A stretch of 64,000 bases of DNA, taken from Kitasatospora fiedleri. GTDB taxonomy: Bacteria; Actinomycetota; Actinomycetes; Streptomycetales; Streptomycetaceae. How positions within the stretch are numbered: the stretch's first letter is position 1; each line of letters starts with the position of its first letter. This document shows positions 42,236 to 53,425 of the stretch, piece by piece. The notes beneath the pieces are model-generated. The model had not been told where the DNA came from, ran no database searches, and saw only the letters and a program-made list of their open reading frames with translations. The stretch covers positions 5,394,001 through 5,458,000 of the forward strand of contig NZ_OX419519.1 in assembly GCF_948472415.1 (NCBI RefSeq), in the 5' to 3' direction. The position numbers and the translations under genes were made by a program.

Positions 42236-43087
42236 GTGCCCATCCTGGACACGTTCGCGCCTCGGCTCCGCCGCCGGGCGGTCGCGCTCGTCGCCCTGGC
42301 CGCCCTGCCCGCCCCGCTGGTCGCGCTGGGCGCGGCCGGGCCGGCCGTCGCGCAGCGGCGGATCATCGGCGGTACCGGCGCCAGCACCGGGGACCACCCG
42401 TGGATGGTGGCGCTGGCCAGCCGGCAGCAGTTCGGCTCGGCCCGCTCCGGGCAGTTCTGCGGCGGGGCGCTGATCAGCCCGACCAAGGTGGTCACGGCGG
42501 CGCACTGCTTCTACGACGAGACCACGGCCCGGCCGACCGACCGGCCCGGGCTGCGGGTGATCGTCGGGCGGGACGACCTGCGGGGCAGCGCGGGCCGGGA
42601 GGTGGCGGTGCGCGGGGTGTGGATCGATCCGGGCTACAGCTTCACCGCGAACACCCGGGACGTGGCGGTGCTCACCCTGGCCGAGCCGCAGGACGGCCGG
42701 CCGGTGCTGGAGATGGTGGGCCCGGGCGAGACCGAGCCGTACGCGGCGGGCACCCCGGCCACGGTGTTCGGCTGGGGCGACACCCGGGGCAACGGCAGCT
42801 ACTCGAACACGCTGCGCCAGGTCACCGTGCCGGTCATCTCGGACGAGGTCTGCGGCCGCGCCTACCCGGGCGGCCCGGACAGCGCGTACGACGCCCGCAG
42901 CATGGTGTGCGCGGGCGAGGAGCGGGGCGGCAAGGACGCCTGCCAGGGCGACAGCGGCGGGCCGCTGCTGGTGGCCGGGCGGCTGGCCGGGCTGGTCTCC
43001 TGGGGCGCGGGCTGCGCGGAGGCCGAGCACCCCGGGGTGTACACCCGGATCGCGGCCGTCTCGGAGGCCGTGCACGAGGTGCTGTGA
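42236..43087 (+). CDS. Secreted trypsin-like serine protease (S1A)
   Basis: A 283-residue preproenzyme; GTG 42236 follows GGAGAACCG. A signal peptide ends near AAGPAVA, and RIIGG marks the activation cleavage that exposes the new N-terminus. The catalytic triad is in VTAAHCFY, NTRDVAVLTL and DACQGDSGGPLL; six Cys fit the trypsin disulfide pattern. An Asp six residues before the Ser (DACQGDSGG) predicts cleavage after Arg/Lys. It is an extracellular enzyme; the neighbours hrdB and parE give no pathway hint. Confidence 0.93.
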   Translation: MPILDTFAPRLRRRAVALVALAALPAPLVALGAAGPAVAQRRIIGGTGASTGDHPWMVALASRQQFGSARSGQFCGGALISPTKVVTAAHCFYDETTARPTDRPGLRVIVGRDDLRGSAGREVAVRGVWIDPGYSFTANTRDVAVLTLAEPQDGRPVLEMVGPGETEPYAAGTPATVFGWGDTRGNGSYSNTLRQVTVPVISDEVCGRAYPGGPDSAYDARSMVCAGEERGGKDACQGDSGGPLLVAGRLAGLVSWGAGCAEAEHPGVYTRIAAVSEAVHEVL

Positions 43088-43117
43088 GCGCGGACCGGGC
43101 CGGGGCCCGGGAACGCC

Positions 43118-43162
43118 ACGGCCGGGTGGCCCACCCCTGGGAGGGGTGGGCCACCCGGCCGT
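43118..43162. terminator. Perfect 21-bp bidirectional terminator hairpin
   Basis: 43118-43138 is the exact reverse complement of 43142-43162, with a GGG loop and T-rich bases on the plus side. It lies between the convergent protease and DUF7455 genes and would end both transcripts. Confidence 0.9.
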
Positions 43163-43189
43163 TTCAGGCAGCTCGGTGGAGCGGGAGCG

Positions 43190-43420
43190 TCAGCGCTCCC
43201 CCTCCTCGGCGGCCGCCGGCGTGCCGGAGAGGCGGTCGCTCTCGTCGTGTATCTCCACGGCGATCTTCTTGAGCTCGGGCTCGAACTTGCGCCCGTGGTG
43301 GGCGCAGAACAGCAGCTCTCCGCCGCTGGAGAGGACGACGCGCAGGTAAGCCTGAGCGCCGCAACGGTCGCAGCGGTCTGCCGCGGTCAGCGGGCTCGCA
43401 GGGGTCAGAACAGTAGTCAC
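43190..43420 (-). CDS. Small DUF7455-type zinc-binding protein
   Basis: A 76-residue conserved actinobacterial protein. ADRCDRCGAQAYLRV and LLFCAHHGRKF supply a CxxC plus Cx(2)H set for one zinc ion, and ELKKIAVEIHDESDRL forms a helix. GTG 43420 lies after AGAAGAGG. The function of the family is not known. Confidence 0.88.
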   Translation of the reverse strand: MTTVLTPASPLTAADRCDRCGAQAYLRVVLSSGGELLFCAHHGRKFEPELKKIAVEIHDESDRLSGTPAAAEEGER

Positions 43421-43889
43421 GTCGCCTCTTCTCTAGCTCGACGAGCTGTGTACCAGGATCAACATCCAACCAGGTCGAATTCGTTCCCGCTCGTGGCTTT
43501 TCTCTTGGAGGATTCTGCCGTCGTCTTGATGAGGACGTGCCCCGGGCAACGATGGTTCATGCGTACCGATTCCCGTGGCCGGCCGATCACCTCGAACTCC
43601 CGACCGGGTCGGGGGGCGAGGTCCGCGTAGCATAATCCTCCGCTGGGTTGGAGCATAAGCCCCGTCCCGGAACCCGTTGCACCGCATCGCAGCAGCTCCG
43701 CAGCCCTCCCCGCCCGCCCGGCTCCGCCAGGACCCGTGGTGTCGGCAGGAGATGGCAGGCTGGTAACCGCCTCCGAGGCGGGAATCGTGTTCGCGCAGCG
43801 CGTACAGAGCGCGCGGGCCCCAGTGGCCCGGATCTCAGTTGCTGAGAGCATGCGGGGGTGTCCGTCAACGTCATGGAGGAGTGCAGAGC
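43421..43889. other. Divergent promoter region of the DUF7455 and parE genes
   Basis: The 469-base gap contains no accepted gene. CATAAT at 43631-43636 could be a plus-strand -10. A CCGCCT/AGGCGG hairpin lies near 43765-43780, and ATGGAGGAG at 43873-43881 provides the parE ribosome-binding site. Open frames here show poor codon bias. Confidence 0.45.
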
Positions 43890-46001
<2,112 letters not shown>

Positions 46002-46061
46002 GCCACCCCGCGGCGGACCGGCCGCGGCCCGGCCGCGGCCCCGCCGGGCGGCCCCGCGCAC

Positions 46062-46093
46062 GAGGGCTCTCCACCCCAGGGTGGAGAGCCCTC
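46062..46093 (+). terminator. parE terminator
   Basis: A perfect 14-bp stem (GAGGGCTCTCCACC with its complement) and a CCAG loop, 60 bases after the parE stop. Confidence 0.85.
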
Positions 46094-46187
46094 CGCGCTG
46101 CGGATCAACCCCCGCTCCGAGGACCGGCGGGCGCCGGCTCCGTAGCGTTCAGGGTGTCGAAACCACCCCGCCCGGGAGGCACCCGAA

Positions 46188-46679
46188 ATGACCGCCCTGT
46201 CCGACGTCCTGATCGCCGCCGCCGTGATCGTCCTGGTGGTGGGCCGGCAGCTGCGGGCCCGCCGGCTGGACACCGAACGCCGCTTCTGGCTGCTGCCGCT
46301 GGTGCTCGCCGCCGTCGCGCTGCGCGACCCGGTGCTGATCGACCCGCAGCACCGGACCGCCGCCACCGCCCTGCTGATCGGCTCGATGCTCACCACCGCC
46401 GGCATGGGCTGCGCCTGGGGCTGGACGGTGCGGATCTGGCGCGAGGCGGACGGCGCGCTGTGGAGCCGGGGCACCACCGTCACGGTGTTCGCCTGGGTCG
46501 GCGCGATCCTGGTCCGGATCGCCTGGTACGGGGTGGGCGCCGCGCTGCACGTCCACCAGTCCGGCAGCGTGCTGCTGCTGTCGCTGGCGCTGCTGCTGCT
46601 GGTCCGCTCGGCGGCCCTGCAGTGGCGGGCCCGGCAGCTGGACGGCGGCGGCAAGCAGCACCACGGCCTGGCCGCCTGA
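46188..46679 (+). CDS. Small integral membrane protein (DUF1453/CcdC-like)
   Basis: A 163-residue protein with four or five membrane helices (DVLIAAAVIVLVVGRQL, TAATALLIGSMLTTAGMG, TVTVFAWVGAILVRIAWYG, SVLLLSLALLLLV). Arg-rich loops (RQLRARRLDTERRFW) fit the positive-inside rule. The pattern resembles CcdC/DUF1453 membrane proteins, but the assignment is tentative. It is 105 bases before a sensor-kinase gene in the same orientation and may share its transcript. Confidence 0.75.
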   Translation: MTALSDVLIAAAVIVLVVGRQLRARRLDTERRFWLLPLVLAAVALRDPVLIDPQHRTAATALLIGSMLTTAGMGCAWGWTVRIWREADGALWSRGTTVTVFAWVGAILVRIAWYGVGAALHVHQSGSVLLLSLALLLLVRSAALQWRARQLDGGGKQHHGLAA

Positions 46680-46784
46680 CGCGCCGCCCGCCGTACCGCC
46701 CGGCGCGCCGACGCCGGGCCGGACATCCGCCGCCGGCCCCCGCAACGGGGGTCGGCGGCACCACCGTCGAGGGAGGATCAGCAG

Positions 46785-47945
46785 GTGAGCACGCTGGAGC
46801 GCTGGACCGGGTGGCCCGCCGGGGACGTGCCGCTCCGGGAGCACACCAGCCGGGCCCGGCTGGTGCTGTCGTTCTGCAGCCGGGCCGTCATGCTGGGCGC
46901 CGTGGTCCTCGGCACCTTCACCGAAGACCGGTACTCCGGCTGGCGGCTGCTGACCCCGGTCGGCTGGATCGCGGCCGCGGTCGCCCTGGCCACCGGCTGG
47001 TTCCTGGCCTGCCGGGCCCGGCGGGTGTGGCCCGCGCTGGGCTGCGCCGCCGGGCTGCTGGTCACCGCCGGGCTGGCCCACGAGGGCGGGGCCGACACCC
47101 TCGCCTCGGTGATCTGGTGCGGGCTCGCGGTGCTCGCCGTGATCCGGCTGCCGCTGGCCGCCGGGCTGCTCACCGCCGGGGCGGCGCTGGCCAGTTACGG
47201 CCTCGGCTCGGGCGACTCGCTGCTGGTGATGCTGGCCGTCTCGGGCGGCATCGGCCTGCTCGGCTACCTGCTGCGGCTGGACGGCCAGGCCCGCTCCGCG
47301 CAGCGCGCCCTGCTCGCCCAGGAGCGGGCCGCGCAGGCCGCGCAGGCGGAGTCCGCGGCGCTGGCCGAACGGGCCCGGATCGCCCGGGAGATCCACGACG
47401 TGCTGGCGCACAGCCTGTCCGCGCAGCTGGTGCACCTGGAGGCGGCCCGGCTGATGCTGGACGCCGGGGCCGACCGGGCCGAGATCCGCGAACGGGTGGT
47501 CGCCGCCCGGCGGATGGCGCAGGACGGGCTGACCGAGACCCGGCAGGCGCTGTCCGCGCTGCGCGGCGAGTTCGCCCCCGTCGCCGAGTTCGTGGCCGAG
47601 CTGGCCGCCCAGTCCGGGGCCGTGCTGACCGTCGACGGGGTGCCCCGGCCGCTGCCCGCCGAGGCCGGGCTGGCCGTGCGCCGGGTCGCCCAGGAGGCGC
47701 TGACCAACGCCCGCAAGCACGCGCCCGGCGGCCGGGTGGACGTCCGACTCGGCTACCTGGACGGCGCGGTGGAGCTGCGGGTGCGCAACGCCGGTGCGCC
47801 GCGCGGGGCGCACCCGGTGCTGGGCGACAGCGGGAGCGGGTACGGTCTGCTCGGGATGCGCGAGCGCGCGGAACTGCTCGGCGGCGAACTGCTGGCGGGC
47901 CCCGAGGAGGGAGGGTGGCGCGTGCTGCTGCGGGTGCCGACGTGA
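46785..47945 (+). CDS. Two-component sensor histidine kinase (NarX/DesK type)
   Basis: A 386-residue kinase starting at GTG 46785 after GGAGG. Five or six membrane segments fill the first 160 residues, with almost no extracellular domain, so it is probably an intramembrane sensor. The HisKA_3 box RIAREIHDVLAHSLSAQL holds the phosphorylated His; the ATPase part has VAQEALTNARKHAPGG and GSGYGLLGMRERAELLGG. The stop overlaps the response-regulator start (GTGA), so the two form one system. The signal is unknown; downstream DUF485/ActP genes are possible targets. Confidence 0.92.
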   Translation: MSTLERWTGWPAGDVPLREHTSRARLVLSFCSRAVMLGAVVLGTFTEDRYSGWRLLTPVGWIAAAVALATGWFLACRARRVWPALGCAAGLLVTAGLAHEGGADTLASVIWCGLAVLAVIRLPLAAGLLTAGAALASYGLGSGDSLLVMLAVSGGIGLLGYLLRLDGQARSAQRALLAQERAAQAAQAESAALAERARIAREIHDVLAHSLSAQLVHLEAARLMLDAGADRAEIRERVVAARRMAQDGLTETRQALSALRGEFAPVAEFVAELAAQSGAVLTVDGVPRPLPAEAGLAVRRVAQEALTNARKHAPGGRVDVRLGYLDGAVELRVRNAGAPRGAHPVLGDSGSGYGLLGMRERAELLGGELLAGPEEGGWRVLLRVPT

Positions 47946-48658
47946 CGGACGGACCGATCCGGGTGGTGGTCGCCGACGACCAGACCGTGGTGCGGGAGGG
48001 GATCGTGATGCTGCTCGGCCTGCTGCCGGGCATCACGGTGGTCGGCTCGGCGCCGGACGGCGAGGAGGCGCTGCGGCTGGTCGCCGAACACGCCCCCGAC
48101 GTGGTGCTGATGGACCTGCGGATGCCGCGCTGCGACGGGGTGGAGGCGACCCGCCGCATCCGCGCCGAGCACCCCGCCACCGAGGTGGTGGTGCTCACCA
48201 CCTACGCCGACGACGACTCGCTGTTCTCGGCGCTGCAGGCCGGTGCCCGCGGCTTCCTGACCAAGGACGCCGGGGCGGAGGAGATCGCCCGCGCGGTCGC
48301 GGACGTCCGCTCGGGCGCGGCCGGGCTCTCCCCGCAGGTCCAACTGCGGCTGCTGGAGCGGCTGTCGGCCCCGACCGGGCCCGCCGCGCGGTCGCAGACG
48401 GGATCGCAGACGGGATCGCAGACGAGGACCGAGCCGGCCGGGCGCCCCGCGCTGCCGGACGGGTTGACCCAGCGCGAGGCCGAGGTGCTGGCGCTGATCG
48501 CCGCTGGCCTGTCCAACGCGGAGATCGCCGGAAGGTTGTTCGTCAGCCCCGCGACGGTGAAAACACATATCAACAACCTTTTCGCCAAGACAGCGGTACG
48601 GGACCGCGCCCAGGCCGTGGCGTACGCCTTCAAGCATGGAATTTCCGACGGTTCGTGA
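47942..48658 (+). CDS. Response regulator, NarL/LuxR family
   Basis: A 238-residue regulator. The receiver domain has VVVADDQTVVREG, the phosphorylated Asp in VVLMDLRMP and the Lys in GFLTKDAG; the LuxR-type helix-turn-helix is LTQREAEVLALIAAGLSNAE followed by ATVKTHINNLFAK. Between them sits an SQTG repeat (three copies, from a 12-base tandem repeat near 48394-48425), a likely variable linker. It is the partner of the overlapping kinase gene and ends 113 bases before the DUF485 gene. Confidence 0.94.
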   Translation: MTDGPIRVVVADDQTVVREGIVMLLGLLPGITVVGSAPDGEEALRLVAEHAPDVVLMDLRMPRCDGVEATRRIRAEHPATEVVVLTTYADDDSLFSALQAGARGFLTKDAGAEEIARAVADVRSGAAGLSPQVQLRLLERLSAPTGPAARSQTGSQTGSQTRTEPAGRPALPDGLTQREAEVLALIAAGLSNAEIAGRLFVSPATVKTHINNLFAKTAVRDRAQAVAYAFKHGISDGS

Positions 48659-48735
48659 ACCGACTTCCGTGTAGCTGGTTCGGGTGAACGTATCTGCACG
48701 GGTTTCGTGGTGTGGTTTGTGACGCTCCATCATGG

Positions 48736-48754
48736 TTCGGTCCTGGTGACCGAA
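48736..48754 (+). promoter_or_regulatory. Inverted repeat just upstream of the DUF485/ActP operon
   Basis: TTCGGTC and GACCGAA flank CTGGT, ending less than 20 bases before the DUF485 start. It may be an operator for the neighbouring response regulator or an mRNA hairpin near the ribosome-binding site. Confidence 0.4.
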
Positions 48755-48771
48755 ATGATGAGGTGTCGGCT

Positions 48772-49188
48772 GTGGCGCAGCAGGAGAGAGTCGACTGGTG
48801 GGCCGCGGCCCCCTCCCGACCCCGGGTGGTGGCGCAGCGGCGTGCCGCGGAACCGGCACCGCCGGAGGAGCGGGTCGGCCGGGAGGTCTACCGGAGCGTC
48901 CAGGACAGCGAGGCGTTCCAGGAGATCAGGCGCGGCTACCGCTCCTTCGTGTTCCCGGCCAGCGCCGGGTTCCTGGCCTGGTACCTGCTGTTCGTCGCGG
49001 CCCAGGCGTTCGCGCCGGACCTGATGCGCCAGCGGGTCGCCGGGCCGCTCAACCTGGCCTGGCTGCTCGGCCTGGGCCAGTTCGCCTCGACCTTCCTGCT
49101 CACCTGGCTCTACGCCCGCAACGCCCGCACCAAGCGCGACCGAGCCGCCCTCGAACTGCGCTGGGACACCCAGGACCAACTGCGATGA
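48772..49188 (+). CDS. DUF485 membrane protein, partner of ActP-type symporter
   Basis: A 138-residue protein with a soluble N-terminus and two membrane helices (FLAWYLLFVAAQAF and LNLAWLLGLGQFASTFLLTW), the DUF485 (YjcH) pattern. GTG 48772 is preferred because ATGAGG lies nine bases upstream; GTG 48763 is also possible. DUF485 genes almost always precede acetate/cation symporter genes, and this one overlaps it by ATGA. Confidence 0.88.
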   Translation: MAQQERVDWWAAAPSRPRVVAQRRAAEPAPPEERVGREVYRSVQDSEAFQEIRRGYRSFVFPASAGFLAWYLLFVAAQAFAPDLMRQRVAGPLNLAWLLGLGQFASTFLLTWLYARNARTKRDRAALELRWDTQDQLR

Positions 49189-50789
49189 CCCCACACCCCA
49201 GCCACGGCCTCGCGGTGGCGCTGTTCGCCGTCGTCGTCGCCGTCACGCTCACCATCACCGTCTGGGTCGGCCGCCGCGGCCACGCCGCCGAGGACTTCTA
49301 CGCCGGCGGCCGCGACTTCTCGCCGCTGCAGAACGGCTTCGCCCTCTCCGGCGACTACCTCTCCGCCGCGTCCTTCCTCGGCGTCACCGGCCTGATCGCG
49401 CTGTACGGCTACGACGGCGTGCTCTACAGCATCGGCTTCCTGGTCGCCTGGCTGGTCGTGCTGATGCTGGTCTCCGAACTCGTCCGCAACGCCGGCCGCT
49501 ACACCCTGGCCGACGTGCTGGCGCTGCGGATGCGCCAGCGGCCGGTGCGCGCCGCGGCCGGCCTGGCGTCCATGGTCGTCACCCTGATGTACCTGATCGC
49601 GCAGATGGTCGGCGCGGGCAGCCTGGTCGCCCTGCTGCTCGGCACCGACAGCGGCGCCGCCAAGGGCTGGACCATCGTCGGCGTCGGCGGTCTGATGATC
49701 GTCTACGTGACGGTCGGCGGGATGCGCGCCACCACCTGGATCCAGATCGTCAAGGCCTTCCTGCTGGTGGCCGGTTCGGTGCTGCTCACGGTGCTGGTGG
49801 TGGCCCGCTTCCACGGCGACCTCGGCGCGCTGATGGACACCGCGGCCCAGCGCAGCGGCGTCGGCGACAGGTACCTGGAACCGGGCCTGCGGTACGGCTC
49901 CAGCCTGGTCAGCCGGCTCGACTTCGTCAGCCTCGGCCTGGCGCTGGTGCTCGGCACCGCGGGCCTGCCGCACATCCTCAGCCGCTTCTACACCGTGCCC
50001 ACGGCGCGGGCCGCGCGGCGCTCCACGATGTGGGCCATCGGCCTGATCGGCTGCTTCTACCTAATGGCGATCGTGCTCGGCCTCGGGGCCGGCGCGGTGG
50101 TCGGCGCGAAGGCCGTCCGGGCCGCCAACCCGGCCGGCAACACGGCCGTCCCGCTGCTGGCCCTCGACCTCGGCGGCGGGCCGGAGTCCACCTGGGGCCT
50201 GCTGCTGTTCGCGGTGATCTCCGCGATCGCCTTCGCCACCATCCTCGCCGTGGTGGCCGGTCTGACGCTGGCCTCCTCCGCGGCCTTCGCCCACGACCTC
50301 TACGCGCGGGCCTGGCGGCGCCCCGAGCGGCGGCAGGTCTCCGAGCGCGAGGAGGTCATCGCGGCGCGGATCTCGGCCGTGGTGATCGGTGGACTCGCCA
50401 TCGTGCTCAGCCTGTTCGCGCAGAAGCTGAACGTGGCCTTCCTGGTCGGCCTGGCCTTCGCCGTGGCCGCCTCGGCCAACCTGCCGACCCTGCTGTACTC
50501 GCTGTTCTGGAAGCGGTTCACCACCCGCGGCGCGGTCTGGTCGGTGTACGGCGGCCTCGTCCCGGCGGTGGTGCTGGTGCTGTTCTCGCCGGTGGTCTCC
50601 GGCGCGAAGACCGCCGTCCTGCCGGGCCTGGACTTCCACTGGTTCCCGCTGGAGAACCCGGGGCTGGTCTCCATCCCGCTCGGCTTCCTGGCCGGCTGGC
50701 TGGGCACCGTCCTGGACCGGGAGCCGCCGGACGAGGACGGCTTCGCCGAGCTGGAGGTGCGGGCCCTGACGGGCGCGGGCGCCGCCTAA
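49185..50789 (+). CDS. Sodium/solute symporter, ActP (acetate permease) type
   Basis: A 534-residue SSS-family transporter with about 13 membrane helices. Recognisable features are the N-terminal AEDFYAGGRDFSPLQNGFA, SGDYLSAASFLGVTGLIALY with the sodium-site region, and GTAGLPHILSRFYTVP. These match ActP, which takes up acetate and other short carboxylates with sodium. The start overlaps the DUF485 stop. A two-component system directly upstream is a plausible regulator. A strong terminator follows. Confidence 0.92.
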   Translation: MTPHPSHGLAVALFAVVVAVTLTITVWVGRRGHAAEDFYAGGRDFSPLQNGFALSGDYLSAASFLGVTGLIALYGYDGVLYSIGFLVAWLVVLMLVSELVRNAGRYTLADVLALRMRQRPVRAAAGLASMVVTLMYLIAQMVGAGSLVALLLGTDSGAAKGWTIVGVGGLMIVYVTVGGMRATTWIQIVKAFLLVAGSVLLTVLVVARFHGDLGALMDTAAQRSGVGDRYLEPGLRYGSSLVSRLDFVSLGLALVLGTAGLPHILSRFYTVPTARAARRSTMWAIGLIGCFYLMAIVLGLGAGAVVGAKAVRAANPAGNTAVPLLALDLGGGPESTWGLLLFAVISAIAFATILAVVAGLTLASSAAFAHDLYARAWRRPERRQVSEREEVIAARISAVVIGGLAIVLSLFAQKLNVAFLVGLAFAVAASANLPTLLYSLFWKRFTTRGAVWSVYGGLVPAVVLVLFSPVVSGAKTAVLPGLDFHWFPLENPGLVSIPLGFLAGWLGTVLDREPPDEDGFAELEVRALTGAGAA

Positions 50790-50797
50790 GAACGCAC

Positions 50798-50849
50798 CCC
50801 GGGCCGGGGCGCGGGGACCGGACGCCCGGCCCCCGCGCCCCGGCCCGGG
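50798..50849. terminator. 19-bp GC hairpin, bidirectional terminator
   Basis: 50798-50816 pairs perfectly with 50831-50849 between the convergent symporter and response-regulator genes. The GCCCCGGCCCGGGTC end is repeated at 50876-50890, next to the regulator stop. Confidence 0.8.
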
Positions 50850-50889
50850 TCGGCTCCGGCCCGCGCCCCGGCCGGCGCCCCGGCCCGGG

Positions 50890-51309
50890 TCAGCCGGACC
50901 GGACCTCGCCGAGCCAGAAGTCGACGGTGCTGCCGAGCACGGTCCGGAACAGCTCGAAGTTCAGCGGCTTGAAGATGTAGCTGTCCGCCCCGGCGGCGTA
51001 GCAGGCGTCCACCTCCGCGGGGGCGGTGGAGGAGGTGAAGACCACCACCGGCAGCCCGGCCAGCTCCGGGTGGGCCCGGAGGTCGCCGAGCAGGTCGTGG
51101 CCGCTGTAGCCGGGCAGGTTGAGGTCGAGCAGGACCAGTCGCGGCCGTTCGGCCGCCGGGTCGAGCAGCCGCCCGAGGACGCCGTCCGCCCGCCCGGCGA
51201 ACTCCAGGCGGACCAGCGGGTGCGAGCGGGCCAGCGCCCGCGCCACCGCCTCCATGTCGTCCTCGGAGTCCTCGACCACGAGCACCAGTCCCTCGGCCAT
51301 CGCCGTCAC
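50890..51309 (-). CDS. Single-domain response regulator (Rcp1-like)
   Basis: A 139-residue receiver with no output domain: acidic VVEDSEDDMEAV, phospho-acceptor LVLLDLNLPGYSG, TSSTAPAEV and the Lys in YIFKPLNFELF. The form is that of Rcp1-type regulators, which accept phosphate from phytochrome kinases in cyanobacteria. It begins at GTG 51309, overlapping the stop of the phosphatase gene (GTGA); an internal ATG at 51300 is an alternative. A bacteriophytochrome kinase gene lies just beyond the phosphatase gene on the opposite strand, so a light-signalling partnership is plausible. Confidence 0.9.
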   Translation of the reverse strand: MTAMAEGLVLVVEDSEDDMEAVARALARSHPLVRLEFAGRADGVLGRLLDPAAERPRLVLLDLNLPGYSGHDLLGDLRAHPELAGLPVVVFTSSTAPAEVDACYAAGADSYIFKPLNFELFRTVLGSTVDFWLGEVRSG

Positions 51310-53165
51310 GACGCTTCCCCCTCCTCGTTTCGGTCCGGTTCCGCCCCCGATGACACCCGCATCGCCAGGACGGCCATGTCGTCCGCCGAGCCCCGGCCGA
51401 AGCCGAGCGCCGCCCGGGCCAGCCCGGTGACCACCCCCGTCGGCGGGAGTCCGGCCAGCGCGCCGAGGGCGGCGGAGAGCCGGTCCTCGAAGAACGCGCC
51501 GTCGGGTGAGCGGGACTCGGTGATCCCGTCGGTCAGCAGCACCGCGGTGTCCCCGGGGCGCAGCACGTCGGTGGTCTCCGTCAGCTCGTAGTCGTCGACC
51601 ACGCCGAGCAGCAGCCCGCCGGTGCCGCCCAGCGGCGCGACCGTCCCGTCCGCGCGCAGCACCAGCGCCTGCGGGTGCCCGGCGTTGGCGATCCGGGCCG
51701 CGAAGGCGCCGTCCGGGGCCGGGACCAGCGACAGCACCACGCCGGTGACGAACTTCCGGGAGGCGGCCGTCCGCAGCGCGCGGTTGAGGCGGGTGAGCGC
51801 CGCGGCGGGCGGCAGGTCGTCCTCCAGCAGCGTGCGCAGGGTGTGCCGGGCCAGGCCGGTGAGCGCGGCGGCCTCGGCCCCGCGGCCGCACACGTCGCCC
51901 ACCAGGAGGGAGAACGAGTGCCGGCCGGGGACGGCGTCGTAGAAGTCGCCGCCCACCTCCAGGGCCGCGTCGCCCACCTCGTAGGCGGCGGCCAGCTCCA
52001 CGCCCGGCACGGTGGGCAGGACGGCCGGCAGCAGGTGCTGCTGCAACGAGACCACGTGCTGCCGGCGCTCCTCGTACAGCGTCGCGTTGTCGATCGCCAG
52101 CGCGGCCCGCAGCGCCAGGTCGGCCAGGAACAGCGGCGGCGGCAGGCGGGACGGGTCGCGCTCGTAGACGAAGGTGACGGTGCCCAGCAGCCGGCCCCGG
52201 GCCCGCAGCGGGTTCACCGTGACCGCCCGGGCGGCCACCTCGGAGGCCGGGCCGAAGGGCGTGCCCGCCAGCTCCTCGCCGCTCAGGACGGTGCCCTCGC
52301 GCAGCGCGGACAGCTTCGGCAGGACGTCGTCCACCCAGTTCCCGTCCTCGCCCGCCGCGGTGAACCGCCGCTGCGCGCCCGCCGCCAGGTGCGCGGAGGC
52401 GACCAGCGTGAGCCCGCCGGGTCGGCACAGGTGCACCAGGCAGCCCTCGGCCACCGCGGGCACCGTCATCCGGGCCACCCGCTGGAGGGTCTCCCCGACG
52501 TCCAGCGAGGCGTCCATCTGCAGCGACGCCTCCGCGAGCAGCGCGTCCCGGGCCTGCACCCGGGCGTTCTCCCGCTCCTGCACGATCCGGTCGTTGCAGG
52601 CGGCGACCACGTCGCACACCTGGGCGACCCGGAGGCCGAGCCGGGCCGGGGCGGACCGGCCCGCGGCCAGGCCGACGGACACCACCGCCCAGTCGTCCTC
52701 CTCCAGCGCCAGCGCGCACTCCACCACCCGCACCGCCCCGGCCGCCCGCCACACCCCGTACTCGGGCCGGGCCCGCGCGTGCTCGGAGCACAGCGCGAAC
52801 CGCCGGACCAGGCCGGGCACCGGAGCCGGTACGCCCGTCCAGGCCTCGCCGGGCGGAGCCAGCACCCGCTCGGGGCGGGTGTCGGGACGGCTGCTGGACC
52901 GCATGTACCGGGCCGCGCCGGACGGGGCGAACCGGGTGCCCGAGACCACGACCACCCCCGGCCGGCCCAGCAGCAGGTCGTACAGCTGCTCGGAGAGCGC
53001 CGTCACGTCGGTCGAGGTCTGGGCGAGCCGCCACATCCGGTGCAGCCCCGCGCTCCAGTCACCCTCCGCCGGGCGCCCGGACCGCGCCGCGCGGGGCGGC
53101 GGCGGGACGTCGTCGCTGCGGGGAGCGGTTCCCGCCGGTTCGTCGGGGGGCTGTTGGCGTGTCAC
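51306..53165 (-). CDS. GAF-domain PP2C/SpoIIE-type serine phosphatase
   Basis: A 619-residue protein starting at GTG 53165. An N-terminal sensory region (about residues 40-190) is followed by a GAF domain (ASLDVGETLQRVARMTVPAV through FLADLALRAALAIDNATLYEE) and a PPM/SpoIIE phosphatase domain with VGGDFYDAVPG, LVGDVCGRGAEAAAL, IANAGHPQALVLR and GSADDMAVLAMRV, which hold the metal-binding Asp residues. Such phosphatases usually control sigma factors through anti-anti-sigma proteins. It is cotranscribed with the Rcp1-like regulator and divergent from the phytochrome gene. Confidence 0.92.
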   Translation of the reverse strand: MTRQQPPDEPAGTAPRSDDVPPPPRAARSGRPAEGDWSAGLHRMWRLAQTSTDVTALSEQLYDLLLGRPGVVVVSGTRFAPSGAARYMRSSSRPDTRPERVLAPPGEAWTGVPAPVPGLVRRFALCSEHARARPEYGVWRAAGAVRVVECALALEEDDWAVVSVGLAAGRSAPARLGLRVAQVCDVVAACNDRIVQERENARVQARDALLAEASLQMDASLDVGETLQRVARMTVPAVAEGCLVHLCRPGGLTLVASAHLAAGAQRRFTAAGEDGNWVDDVLPKLSALREGTVLSGEELAGTPFGPASEVAARAVTVNPLRARGRLLGTVTFVYERDPSRLPPPLFLADLALRAALAIDNATLYEERRQHVVSLQQHLLPAVLPTVPGVELAAAYEVGDAALEVGGDFYDAVPGRHSFSLLVGDVCGRGAEAAALTGLARHTLRTLLEDDLPPAAALTRLNRALRTAASRKFVTGVVLSLVPAPDGAFAARIANAGHPQALVLRADGTVAPLGGTGGLLLGVVDDYELTETTDVLRPGDTAVLLTDGITESRSPDGAFFEDRLSAALGALAGLPPTGVVTGLARAALGFGRGSADDMAVLAMRVSSGAEPDRNEEGEAS

Positions 53166-53425
53166 GGCTTCTCTCTTTCCGCCCGGCCCCGTTGTACGCC
53201 GGCGGTGGAACCGGTCCGCGGTTTCCGCGTCCCGCCGGGTGGCTGCCTCCGGCGGGAGGACCTCGTCCGCAACGATAGCCCCGCCCGGCCCGCCGGGCTG
53301 CCCGCGCCGGGGGACACCTCCCGGCCCGTGGCGGCCCGCCGGGCGACGACGCGGAGCCGGGGACAGGCCCTAGGGTGGAACCGACCGCGCGGCCGACCCG
53401 GCCGGGCCGAGGACGGGAACCGGGC

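Noticed and set aside
43433-43851. Minus-strand frames upstream of parE
   Set aside because: Two overlapping frames with poor codon bias and no ribosome-binding site or motif; treated as promoter DNA.
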